Shown: positions 24,446-35,429 of the stretch, piece after piece
Numbering within the stretch: position 1 is the first letter of the stretch
How the letters are laid out: every line of letters starts with the position of its first letter
Source: Brachionus rotundiformis
Taxonomy: Eukaryota > Rotifera > Eurotatoria > Ploima > Brachionidae
DNA: 64,000 nt
NCBI GenBank assembly: GCA_016802295.1
Contig: JAESIW010000207.1
Coordinates: 389,978-453,977 of the forward strand
Direction: 5' to 3'
The notes under the pieces: generated by a model
The model's database searches: none
What the model saw: the letters and a program-made list of their open reading frames with translations, nothing else
What the model was told of the DNA's origin: nothing
Position numbers and translations under genes: made by a program

Positions 24446-24889
24446 TTTGGTTCGAATTTGGATCGCGCATAAATTATGGATATTTTTTTAATTTATTGAG
24501 TTTAGTTACTAAAAATATAATGCTTTAAAACTTTTTTTATTATTATTATAATAAAAGTCGTCCGAGTTACCACAGTTCTAAAACATTTTTTTTCTTATTG
24601 AATTTTTTATTTAAATAAATAAAACAATTGCTAATACTTTTAAATCATGTAATATTCTTTTATCATTAAATGCTGAAAAAATCGTGCATTTACTTAATTA
24701 AATGGACTGAGACATTTTGGATACATGTGAGCAGAGTGCCGCGGTTCCACGAGTTCCTTGTCTTTTAAAAATTATCTCATTGTTAGTCTTAAAAGCGAAA
24801 ATCATACAACACGCCCGTTCGGACAGTATGACCAAATGGTCTTGTCGCTGTTGCCAAACACATTTTTGCCTATTATTCCAAGTGAATAG

Positions 24890-26133
24890 TTGTTTAAAAA
24901 CATTTTTTAATTAAAAATTTTTCTCAGATTTTTTTTATAAATAAACACTTTTTTTTTCTTATAAGTACGTCGTCAATCAACTAATGGAAAATTATTTTGG
25001 TATTTTTTGCCAGAAAAAAAACTCCACTTTCAAAAATCACTTAAATAATACTTTTTCATAATTACTTTTTTTTTCAAATTAAAGCTTAATTTTTAAAATT
25101 AATTAAATTTTTGTTAAATTTTTTTTCGGTTTAACTGACTAATTAGATTCCAATTCCATTCAGACATTCAAAATCAAAAAAAGTAAATCTTTATTTTACC
25201 AAAAATGAATTTAATTACCTGTATTAAAATTAGCTTTTTAATTTAAATATTAAAACTTCCTATTTTAAATAAAACTAACTTCCTAGACTAGAGTCTAATG
25301 AATTTAATGAAAAATGATTAAAAATTAAAGGATTAACACATCTTAGATCTAATCAATTTTAAATTATTGAATGGTTCTGCTTTTTAAGATATTTATTTAA
25401 AATGGATGTTTATTTTTAGTTGTGTCATTCTTATCAACATAACCAAATGATCATTTGTGTTTTTATTATACTATTTTAAAAAATGATAAAAGGAAAATTA
25501 ATTTTATTATTAGTAATTAAATATTTTAAATTATATAATTTAAGTTAGATTTTATTTGAATACCAAAATTTGATAAAAGTTTGCTAAGTATACTGTTAGA
25601 AGTGATTTAAATAAAGTTTTTTAATAATTAATTTACTTTTTTATCAAAAAAGTAACTTGATAGTATACATTCTCTCAATGCTGATCCAAGTTGCCGGGTT
25701 ACCAGAAAATCAAAGTTGCTAATTTTACTTTTACATGCTTCTTACAAATAGTATATTTAAATTTTGCTGATGCTAAGATCAGATAATTTGGTTTCTGAGA
25801 TCAAAAGAATTTTTGGCTAAAGTTGGTAAAGCATTTAGTGACTAAAATTTGGGAATACCTGATAATAAAAATCTTCTTCTCATAGTTATATTTGTGTTCA
25901 CATTTTAAAATAAAGAAAAATTACCTTATTTTTATGACATTTGAAATTACTAAAGTCAATCTCTTAAAAAAAAGATATTTTACTAAAAAAACTTTTAAAA
26001 ATATATGGTTATTTTCTAAAATATTCTTAAGCCTATTATATACTTTAAAAAATTTTTTATTTCTCAATAAAAAAAGTGCCTTGTTATTAAAAGGAGCATA
26101 AAACTCAAAAGTGGCAAAAATTGTTTAATAAAA
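24890..26133. other. AT-rich intergenic DNA
   Basis: No gene, RNA or named repeat was recognised. The 69-codon frame at 25892 is Lys/Phe/Leu-rich and looks like AT-rich noise. Confidence 0.4.
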
Positions 26134-26360
26134 TGCTAAACGCATCGCTGCTCACCATGGCTTTGCCATTCTTCGCCAAATTTCACTACATAGCCTTGCT
26201 GTTTGTCAGATTTAACATCAGTTTAGCTCATGTAAGTGTCTCTTAAGAATCCTTATTAGTATTTTTTTTATGTCTAAAAATAATAATTGTTAAATTTTCG
26301 AGGAAAATCGAACAATTAAAAAAATTTGGAAAACATGACTAGACAGATTTACTTTTAAAG
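26134..26360 (+). pseudogene. Fragment of the SLC17 gene (exon 3 end plus intron)
   Basis: This piece matches 31978-32204 of the intact SLC17 gene: the second half of exon 3 (still reading MALPFFAKFHYIALL), its donor site and about 125 bases of intron 3. Substitutions and a small indel separate them. It is joined directly to STRIP-derived sequence on the other strand. As a genomic fragment with intron it cannot be a processed copy. Confidence 0.88.
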
Positions 26361-26374
26361 CGTCCTTTTTTTTT

Positions 26375-27803
26375 TGTTGAAGATTTTAAGAATTAATGGA
26401 ACACTATTGGCAAACAAAAGGTGCTGACTCATGAATTCAAACTTGACAAAAATTAAGATAAATCTTTATTGTATGATAGAATAATAAAATTACTTGATAA
26501 ACATGATTTATTATAAAGTTCCTCGAGCTTTATTTGCTCATCATCTCTTTCATGTATTGGATTAGGGAGTCCGATCAGCGTGTCCAAATCATTTGTTAAA
26601 TTTCCATAACCAAGAAATTTTTTTCTTTCCTGGTCTAAAAATGTTTCCAATTCATTGATTCGCACCTTTGGTTGCCAAGGCAACGATTTAGATTGTAAAT
26701 TAAAGTTCAACTTGATCGATATAGCGTCATTGGCTGCCTCTAGGACCTTGTTAGTACTTTCATTTGGCAAAGGTGGTGGACTAGAAGGTCTTTTTTCTTC
26801 CACATTTTCATTTTCTATTTGACTTTCTTTCTTTTCCAGCTCTGAAGGCTCATTTTCATTTTCAGAATTTTCCGCTCCACTGGCCTCATTACCTTGGCTC
26901 ATAATATTACCTGTTGATATGCCAAATTGAGTCAATTTACCACTGCTGTTATTAATACTACTAGCTATGGTCAAATCATCGCTGTCAATGCCTCTTGTCT
27001 GTTTTGTTAGACCATTCTAATTTTTAAAAATATTTTCAATAAATAATATTTATCTAATTAGAGACATATTTTTACCACAGAACTATTCGTATCATTAATA
27101 TTCTAAAAAACAAAACAACATACAACAAAATAATAACAAGAGGATACAACATTTAAAAAAATTAATTTCTTTTACTCAATCAATACCTTTTTTTTCTTGT
27201 AGGAACCATTCGGATTGCTTTGCTGAATTTCGTTGGCAATGTCAACTGGATTAGGCGGTGGTGCAGCTGGCGTCATTTGGCGCAGAATTTCACTTGGGTT
27301 TTCAGCAATCTCAGGCAGATTGAACATCTTGCGGCACTCATTTTTTAGCCTAAATGCTTCGTCAAGTCCTCCAAGTGTAAACTTTTTTCCAAAGAGTTTT
27401 ATTTATTTATTTTTTTTTCAAATATTGACCATTTTTACCAATAAAACTTTCCATAAAAAGAGAATTATTTTCTTAATTGGCAAAGATACAGCGTTCTGAT
27501 TGCAGAATTTGTTGATTAATTGGAAGAGATAGACAGAAAGAAGCTGATTTATCTTTTCCAAAGGCTTTACTGTACAAAACGTTTAGTTATAAATTGATAC
27601 TTATTTTAAACTTAGATTACTGAGCTCTGCTCTTAGCTGTTCTTTGATGCATTGGTACTTAGAGGCAAAGTGGTCACTGTGTTCTATTCGCTTAGCATCT
27701 ACTTCGGAACCATAAAGCCGAATCACTTCCAATATAGTGTACAAAACACTCAGTATTAGTCTCATGTCTACATTATCTGATATCGATGGTGCATACTTGC
27801 TAT
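26375..27803 (-). pseudogene. Broken STRIP copy B (exon 5 to exon 12 with internal deletion)
   Basis: Read on the minus strand from 27803, it follows the parent from inside exon 5 through exons 6, 7, 8 and most of exon 9 with introns kept. In exon 9 about 39 bases are missing after LPNPIHE. Soon after, the sequence jumps to the end of exon 11, intron 11 and the first part of exon 12 (26375-26520). Exon 10 and the long intron 10 are absent. It is more complete than copy A and shares its exon 5 break and neighbouring repeat, so A and B descend from one founding rearrangement. The deletion, a stop in exon 9 and the missing exons make it non-functional. Confidence 0.88.
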
Positions 27804-27819
27804 CGATAAAGCATCATTG

Positions 27820-28640
27820 AAAATAAAAAAGATCTTTATAAAAATGAAATTTAAATTTAAAATTTTGTTTTAAATTAGCTAAATTAGTTAAATTAGATTG
27901 TTTGATTTTTTTGGTTGAATATTTTGAAAACACAGTGTTTTTTATTCAATTTTTAATCCAAGTCTTTGATTGTTCAACTCTTAAGATTTAATTAATTTAA
28001 GATGACTATAAAAGTAACGCGAAAAAAATTTTTTATTTACAAATTTTTATTTCTCATTTTATATAAAATTTTTTATTTTTTTAGACAATAAAAAAGTTAC
28101 AAAAATGTGCTACAATTGCCATTACAACTACCATTATTATTATTTCTACTACTGGAATGGCACGCCATTTGGTTATTGCTTAGTTCAATCAAAAAAAAAA
28201 CAAAAAAAGAAATTTAACAATTTAAAAAAAAAAATTCCAACAATAATTTTAATTTTAGAACTTACGAAAATACTTTTAGATTGTGTTTTTTTAGTTGTAA
28301 AATTTGTTTTTCTGTAATTTTTTTATATTTTACAATAAATTTTTTTAATAATTAAAAAGATAAAAAAAAAACAAAAAAAAAATAAAAAATTCAAAAAAAT
28401 CCAGCAGAAAAAAAAATTAAAAAATCGAAAAATTAACTAAAAAAAATTTTATTTTGTAAATATTGTAAATATTGTAAATAAAAAATAAACTTTTCACCAA
28501 AATTTATACTATTTTTTTCTATAAACCTTGTCACAAATATACAATAACTAGAGCATAAACTGGCCAAAAACTATTTGACCTCGGCTCTTATCTATATTCA
28601 TAATTGTCTTATATACCATTTAAAATTTTCAAAATAGATG
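27820..28640 (+). repeat. Dispersed repeat R, copy 3
   Basis: Closely matches 19280-20060 along its whole length and 6140-6905 in inverted form. It starts at the exon 5 break of STRIP copy B. The hydrophobic reading frame of copy 2 is present from 28085 but is cut by a TAG after RHLVIA, so at least this copy is not coding. Confidence 0.7.
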
Positions 28641-28679
28641 AATATGTGATTTATATATTGTCTTCCAAATTTCCCACTC

Positions 28680-29575
28680 ATTGAACCCGGCTGATAATTT
28701 TCATTATCTAATGTGTAATAAATGTGTATTTTATTTATTTATTTATAACATAATAGAATGTTTAAACGAATGTAGAGAAAATCTTGTCCGTTTTTGGTCT
28801 CAAATAAGAACAGAGCGTGTAATATGTATAAATCGTAAAACAAAAAAAAGTTATATTGAAAACATTGAAAACAACGACAATAATATTGAAAACAACAATT
28901 TATAAGAATTTAATGACGAGCCGATTATTGACAAAAATGACTTACAATTTCATCATATCAAGCACTTTTACATGGTAAAAAATATGATTTTACTCGCAAT
29001 GAAGGCAAGCAATATTTATCGATTCTAGAATCAAAAACTTGGAAAACATTTGATGAGATGATCTCTTCGTTAAACTCAATTAGAATGGTTAAAGTTAATC
29101 ATGAAAATTGGAAACTAAGTTCGTGCACTTGTTCATAATGACTAAAAAATTATTATTGTTGTCATTCTATTGCGTGTTGTTACAGGCTTAGTAAGTGTTT
29201 TTAAAACTAAAAGAAAATTTTTTTTAAATTTATTAATATTTATTTACTTTTAGAATTGAAGAGATTCAATGATATTAGCATGGCATTGAGCAACAAGCCA
29301 AAGCGAGGATCAAAAAAGAAAACAAGGTCGTGTCTACAACATCAACCAGTGGACTGTATCCAGAACCAAGAGAATGTCATATTTGAATCTGAAAAAGATT
29401 CGGAAAAAGAACTTGAGCAAGCCCCAACATAATCTAAAAGACACAAACCGAATGATGGAATAGAGAATATTTGTAAAACCTGTAAAGCCCCAATGAAGAA
29501 AAAAAGAGGTTTTTATTGCACAAATGGTTGTACTAAGAAAAAAATTAAATTTTTTGATAATTTTTTTTTTCATTT
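28680..29575 (+). pseudogene. MULE-type transposase remnant with SWIM finger
   Basis: In shifting frames the plus strand reads KKYDFTRNEGKQYLSILESK, KTWKTFDEMISSLNSIRM, then NHENWKLSSCTCS and, after a stop, WLKNYYCCHSIAC. This matches the SWIM zinc finger (CxC...CxH) at the C-terminus of MULE-type transposases. A basic stretch (NKPKRGSKKKTRSCL) and a Cys-rich end (CKTCKAPMKKKRGFYC) follow, as in the related remnant at 50690-51670. Stops and an intron-like gap near 29190-29260 show it is decayed. The catalytic DDE part is not recognisable upstream. No terminal repeats were identified. Confidence 0.65.
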
Positions 29576-29619
29576 CTTTTTAATTTTTTACTAAAAATAT
29601 TTTTTTTTTAATTGATTAA

Positions 29620-31451
29620 ATGGAAGAATTAATTTTTATTCGGTATTTTTACTATTTATATTATTTTTAAATAGAAAAATTGACACAAAATTAATATTAC
29701 TGTTTTTTTATCTATTTATGGGTTTATGACTATTTCTGTGGAATTTTTACTTAAAATATTGTGCACAAATATTAAGCCTCACTTTTTATCTTATCTTGGC
29801 AAAGTGTCTGTAAATTGAACCATTGTATTCCAACGAATGAAGTTCATAGTTGATAATTTTTACTTTCATCACCAAATGTTTAAGAAAAAATTCAAATTTA
29901 AATTAAATATAAAAGAGTACTTTTATTTTACTAGATAAATCTCAATCTTCTTTCCTAAATTTGTACTTTATTAATTAAAGATTTAATTTAAAGTTTTGCT
30001 TTTAAATTAGTTTCTTTACAAAAAGGGTTAAGCTAAGTAGATTTGAATAGATTAAACAGACCAAATGGTAGATTTAGTTGTTTTTTCTTTTTAAAAAATT
30101 ATCATTGCTTTTATATTAAAGCTCTGGCAGTCAATAAAAAATTAACTATTCTCTTATTAAAGAATAATGATTTTCCAATCGCTTAGAAACCTAAAGCTGG
30201 AAAACCAAAAGAGACAAAAAGTGCTCAGTTCGTCAATAATTTTTTTTTCTTATAATTTTATTATTAATTGCACATTTATTAATAATTTTTTACAAAAATA
30301 GATAAAATTAAAAAATCTAATTATTTTCATTCAGTACAAGAAATATTTTCTCATTATATAAAATTTTTTTTCAAAATTAATTATAGATATTTATATTAAC
30401 AAGAATAAAAATGACAAAAAAGAACATTCTGGACAACCTGGTATTTACCACACGACTAAAGGAGTGCATTTATTAGAATTGAATCAACCAGTTCTTTTTT
30501 TTTAAATTAATTTTTGCTTATTAGAGATAAAATTTTCAACTAAATATTTTATTAACTAATTTGGATTTAATTAAAACAAATTTTGGAAAATTTTTATCCA
30601 TTTGCTGAACAATTGCAGTATATGAATCAATAATTTACAGTTATCTTATGATATAATTTAGCGTTTTTTTTGTTTTTTCTTCTATTTCAGCAGTGATTTA
30701 TAACTTTATTTGTACCTAGAACAACGCTATTTTCATAACTAATTATTTCCAATATTTCGATAATGTATTAAAAATCTAAATTTATAAATGTTAAGTTAAG
30801 CTTACCAGTCAGAGCGTTACTTCAATTATGATTTTTTTAAAAATTATTTCATAAGCATTTATAAAGAATTATTTATATAGAATTAAAATTATTCTAGTCA
30901 GACGGTCGAACATAAACACCAAAACCCTTTTGATTAATAATATTTTTGTTTAAAATTTTCAGTAATTTTTTATGTTTATAGCCAAAAAAATGCTTCGTCA
31001 GATAATCACTATGCCTCAAAAATATAATTTAATAAAAAATTTAGCATTTAATACTTCAAATCAATATTTATTCATTTATACATAACTATAAAGAGACCTG
31101 CCCCTCATAAATAAAGCTAAATCCGCACCAAATTGATAATTTGAGCGCTTAATAAGATAAGATAATAAACTATTGTGTTGATATTTTATTATTTTATTAT
31201 AAAATGTCATAATTTTGAGTAAAAACTGGCTTCATACTAAGAGACTTGTCTTTTTTATATCGTCACTTAACTAATATCTTTATTTATGATAAAATTTCTC
31301 TTGGAAACGCTCGTGGCTTTGAAAAAAACCCTTGAAAACAAGTTCTTATTGCTCAATGCAACTTGTTATTCAATTGTTAAGTTTTTCTTTAAATTTAAAC
31401 AAATTTTATTTAGAAAAAAAATAATTAAATTTAGAAAAATTTTGAACTCAA
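29620..31451. other. AT-rich intergenic DNA
   Basis: No supported gene. At 30411 a short frame MTKKNILDNLVFTTRLKECI looks protein-like but ends after 21 codons with no good splice continuation seen. It could be a lost exon. Confidence 0.35.
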
Positions 31452-33601
31452 ATGGCCGATAAGCGTAAGCTAGCCCATTGACTTTGTCCACTGTTTGAGT
31501 TAGGCTTTTTTTTTCTTTAAGCTCCATCATTTCTGCTCTCAATTCGGTTCATGCTGGCCTTGCTGGGCTTTTTGGCCTACGCGACCCAGTACACACAAAA
31601 AATTAATATGAGTGTGGCAATTGTGTGCATGATCAACAACACGGCACTCAATCAGCAAGCCAATGGTACTAATTTGATGCACGAGAAAGTAAATATGGGG
31701 ACTTTGTTTGAGAACAGAAGTGCAGACTTGGAGATTTCCGCGCTCGATGACAAGTGTGGAGCAGTGAGCAAGAGCAAAAAGCCGATGAAAGACGGACCTT
31801 TTGCTTGGTCAAAGGACATACAAGGCATGATTCTGGCCACGTACTTTGTTGGCTACTTCATTACTGAGGTAATTTGGTCAATATTTACATAAAAGGTGGT
31901 TACAATCATTTTTCAATAGATTCCTGGCGGCTATTTGTCACTGAAATTCGGTCCCAAAAAAGTACTGGCCATCTCGTTGCTAACAGCATCGATTCTCACC
32001 ATGGCTTTGCCATTCTTTGCCAGATTTCACTACATAGCCTTGCTGGTTGTCAGATTTGTCATCGGTTTAGCTCATGTAAGTGTCTCTAAAGAATCCTTTT
32101 TAGTACTTTTTTATTGTCTAAAAATAATAATTGTTTAATTTTCGAGGGAAGTTGAACAATTAAAAAAATTTGGAAAACATGACTAGACAAATTTACCTTT
32201 AAAGTAATTCCAAAAATATCAAAGTTTAAAATGAATATTATTTTCATTTTTAAACTAAAAAAATATTTTTATTTATTTTTTTATTTTTCGTATCTGGTTC
32301 ATTGCATAAAAAAAATTTTCAAATCTCTTTTAAAATAAAGATTAAATCTAAATTTTAATTAAAAAAAAAACAAAAATAAAACTAATAAATTTAATTAAAA
32401 GAACCTTTATTTTAGGGAGTAATTTGGCCTGGCTTTGCAGGATTTTGGGCCTCGTGGGCGCCGCCAGCCGAGCGCAGTCGCTTAATTGGAACAACCAATG
32501 CTGGATCTCAAATAGGAAATGTAAAAATACCAGTAAAATAACTTCTACTTGAAATAAATTTGAATAAAAAAGGTGCTAGCTTTGCCACTTGGAGGATTTT
32601 TATGTGTAAATGGTTTTGATGGTGGTTGGCCATCTATTTTCTATGTATTTGGTAAATATGTTGCCATATAAGAAATAAAAAGCTTTTATTTTTGCCATTT
32701 TAGGCGGTCTTGGTTTGATCTGGTTCGTGCTTTGGGTCATCTTTGCATCGAATAGTCCCGAAGATAACCGCTTTATTGGTGAGAATGAAAAAGAATATGT
32801 CTTGGCTGAAACAACAGAAACCAGAGCTTCGCATGAAGAGGGCGAAACTGGAGCACCATGGGGGTCTATCTTAACTTCAAAAGCTTGTTTGGCTTTGTTT
32901 TTGGTACATTCATGCTCAAATTGGGGCACTTATCTATTCTTGACATGTCTCCCAAGTTATATGAAGGAAGTGCTCAAATTTGACATTAAATCAGTAACTT
33001 AAATCATTATCCATTTTATCTTTTGCAACTTAATTTTGAATATATTTAGAATGGAACCCTATCTGCCGTACCATATCTTTGCTTTTGGCTTTTTATTGTT
33101 TTATCAGGCATTATTGGTGACACTTTGCTGCAAAAGTTTAAACTATCCAAGAAATTGGTTCGCAAAATTTTCAATTGCTTATCGTTGTTTGTTCCAATGT
33201 TAGCTGTTCTTGGCCTATCATTTGTTACATGTGAGAACAAAATGATCGGTGTGGCTCTTTTGACACTCGGTCTGGCTTTCACTGGTTGTGGTTATGGTGC
33301 CGGATTTTTGGTCAATTACAATGATATATCCGGTCCTTTTTCGGGAATTGTGTTTGGTATTGGCAACTCTTGTGCCACTGTGCCTGGAATTGTTGCGCCA
33401 TATTTGGTTGGTATTTTGACCAGCAATCAAAAGCAAGAAGAATGGCGAATTGTATTTTTCATTACAGCTGCTGTCTATTTGCTGGGAGGCATAACGGGTC
33501 TTGTGTTTACCACTGGTAATGTTGAGCCCTGGGCTATAAAAAAGAAAGCACAAAATAACAATATAGAAGAATCGATTCCTCTTAGGGGAGAAAAAGCTTA
33601 A
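31452..33601 (+). CDS. SLC17 family transporter (sialin/VGLUT-like, MFS)
   Basis: Seven exons join in frame to 513 aa: 31452-31464, 31522-31868, 31920-32075, 32416-32520, 32573-32651, 32704-32993, 33050-33601. Family knowledge: SLC17 members are 12-span major-facilitator proteins moving organic anions (sialic acid, glutamate, phosphate) in lysosomal, vesicular or plasma membranes. Seen: TM1 RFMLALLGFLAYATQYTQKI followed by NMSVAIVCMIN, a glycosylation-prone loop (residues about 45-100), the TM2 block MILATYFVGYFITEIPGGYL, then GVIWPGFAGFWASWAPPAER, SNWGTYLFLTCLPSYMKEVL and the late signature GPFSGIVFGIGNSCATVPGI. The first coding exon has only 13 nt. AATAAA lies at 33644. Sialin (SLC17A5) is the closest group I can recall, but the substrate cannot be read from sequence. 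A diverged piece of exon 3/intron 3 lies at 26134-26360. Confidence 0.93.
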
Positions 33602-34599
33602 GTGAATCATGCTCAAATTTTTAGCTTAGATAAGTTATTACCAAATAAAGGAATAATTTTTTTTATTGTTTTAGGAAAATTGTTTGAATTTTTAAAAATA
33701 ATAGTAAAATAATAAATTAATTAAAATTAAATTTGTTATTGATTTTTAAATTTTATTCTGGCTAATTATATTGATAAAGAATGGTTTGCTGTGAATTCTT
33801 AGTAGGAATTTGATACCTGCATTTAAATACAGGCGTCTCTTAGATGGACCCAGAAATTCGCCTCTGGCACATGTACCATTTACCACTTTGTCTATTTCAT
33901 AGATAGAATGGCATAATTATGCCACCATTCAAGAATCACTAGCACTAGCAACTAAAAAGTATTGGTAGCAATTCAATGGTCAAATTGGATATTTATTGCA
34001 AAACTTAGATATTGACTGGTAGCATGAGGCAAAACTTAAATTATCGAAAGTACCTTATGCCTCACACGAAGCTAATTAGGAAAAGATTATCATCCATTAT
34101 TCTTTTTTATAACAAAAGCGAACATATTTATTAATTCTTATATTCATATCAAACTGAGAGTTTATTTAACAACCATGACAATTTTTTTAAGATAAATTAT
34201 TTAAAATTATCTGCATAATAAAAAAATGGTAATAAAATATAGAAAATTTTTTTTTATAAATTTTAGTAAAATAATAAGATGTTTTCTTGGCTCTAAAATT
34301 ATTATTAAATAAAAGAATATAACTAATTTGAAATTTTAGAGGCATTTTTGACCATTATTTATTTTTGTCCCTTCATTAAATATTGTGATACTAAAAGTTT
34401 ATAAAAATGTATACTTATAACTAGTATTCAGCTTGGAAAAACTAGTTAAGGGTATACAAAAATATTTTTAAAGACTGGATTTTTGCTTATTTTAACTGTT
34501 ACTCGTTTGTTTACATTTGTTTATTTAAAAGTATAATTTGATGGTATGGGTCGGCATGGTGGCCTGAAATTGCAGAATTCTAAACAAATTAACAAGATG
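33602..34599. other. AT-rich intergenic DNA
   Basis: Holds the presumed SLC17 3' UTR. Around 33780-34080 GC is slightly higher but no frame stands out. Confidence 0.4.
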
Positions 34600-34720
34600 C
34601 CATCTTTACAATTAAAAGAGAAATGGTCAAGACTTATTCTCAAAGATACAGCTTTTTGACAAATCATGAGGCCGTTTGTTGGAAAAAAGTTAAGAATTGA
34701 TACAGTTAGAGCTCAATTAT
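34600..34720 (+). repeat. LINE 3' end fragment, copy 1
   Basis: Matches the complement of about 38085-38215 over roughly 100 bases. Read in frame, both copies give a peptide like TNHVADDWKKLRIDAVRAQ (clean in the 38.1-kb copy), which resembles the last residues of RTE-like LINE proteins. The RTE-type remnant at 10525-10985 may belong to the same family, missing exactly this part. Confidence 0.5.
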
Positions 34721-35429
34721 TAATTTTGATTTATTAAAAGTTTTTTATAATTTCATAAACCGTAAATATGATTAAAAGAAAAATCATTATATAAATTCTT
34801 TTATTAAATAAAAATTATTGCTAAAATTTAAAAAATCTATTTCTCAGCTTTTATTCTAAAAATTAAAATATTGTTATTCTTATCATTATTTAAATAAATC
34901 TTAAAAAAATTTTGTTAAATATTTTAATTAAAATATTTGTTTAGTGTTTTTTTATTTATGTGTGAGTTGAATAAATTTTGAGGGTTGTTATTTTATCAAA
35001 TTTTGTATTATCTAAAATACTCAATAAAATTTTCAAAGAAATACTAATAATTTTGCGGAAATTTTATTTTTTAAAATTATGTAAGTCTGGTGTGCTGTCT
35101 GGCATGTTTTTTAAAACTTTTGGAAAAGCTAAAATTTTAAAAAAATTAAAATATCGAGCATTTTTTGTGATAGTTTAAAGCGTGTTCTAATTTAGCAGCC
35201 AAAAATTTATCTAATAAATTGATTATTTTACATTTTTACTTTTAAAAGTCTTGATTCATATTTAAAATATTAATGGACAGATTTTTTTCATTTAAAAATT
35301 AAAATTAAAATTCAAAAAATGATCCTTAATCAAACTATTTAACGAGCTTGATTCAATAGGTTAAGGCATAGTTTTTTTTACAATTAATTTTAATTTGGCT
35401 TTAATTTCCAAACTTTATCCAAGCTTATT
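34721..35429. other. AT-rich intergenic DNA upstream of the lectin gene
   Basis: No recognised features. The 66-codon frame at 34978 is Lys/Phe/Leu-rich and lacks an ATG context or domain. Confidence 0.4.

Noticed and set aside
24440..24475. GGTTCGAAT word that resembles a tRNA T-loop
   Set aside because: The flanking bases do not pair as a T stem and no acceptor or anticodon arm is present.
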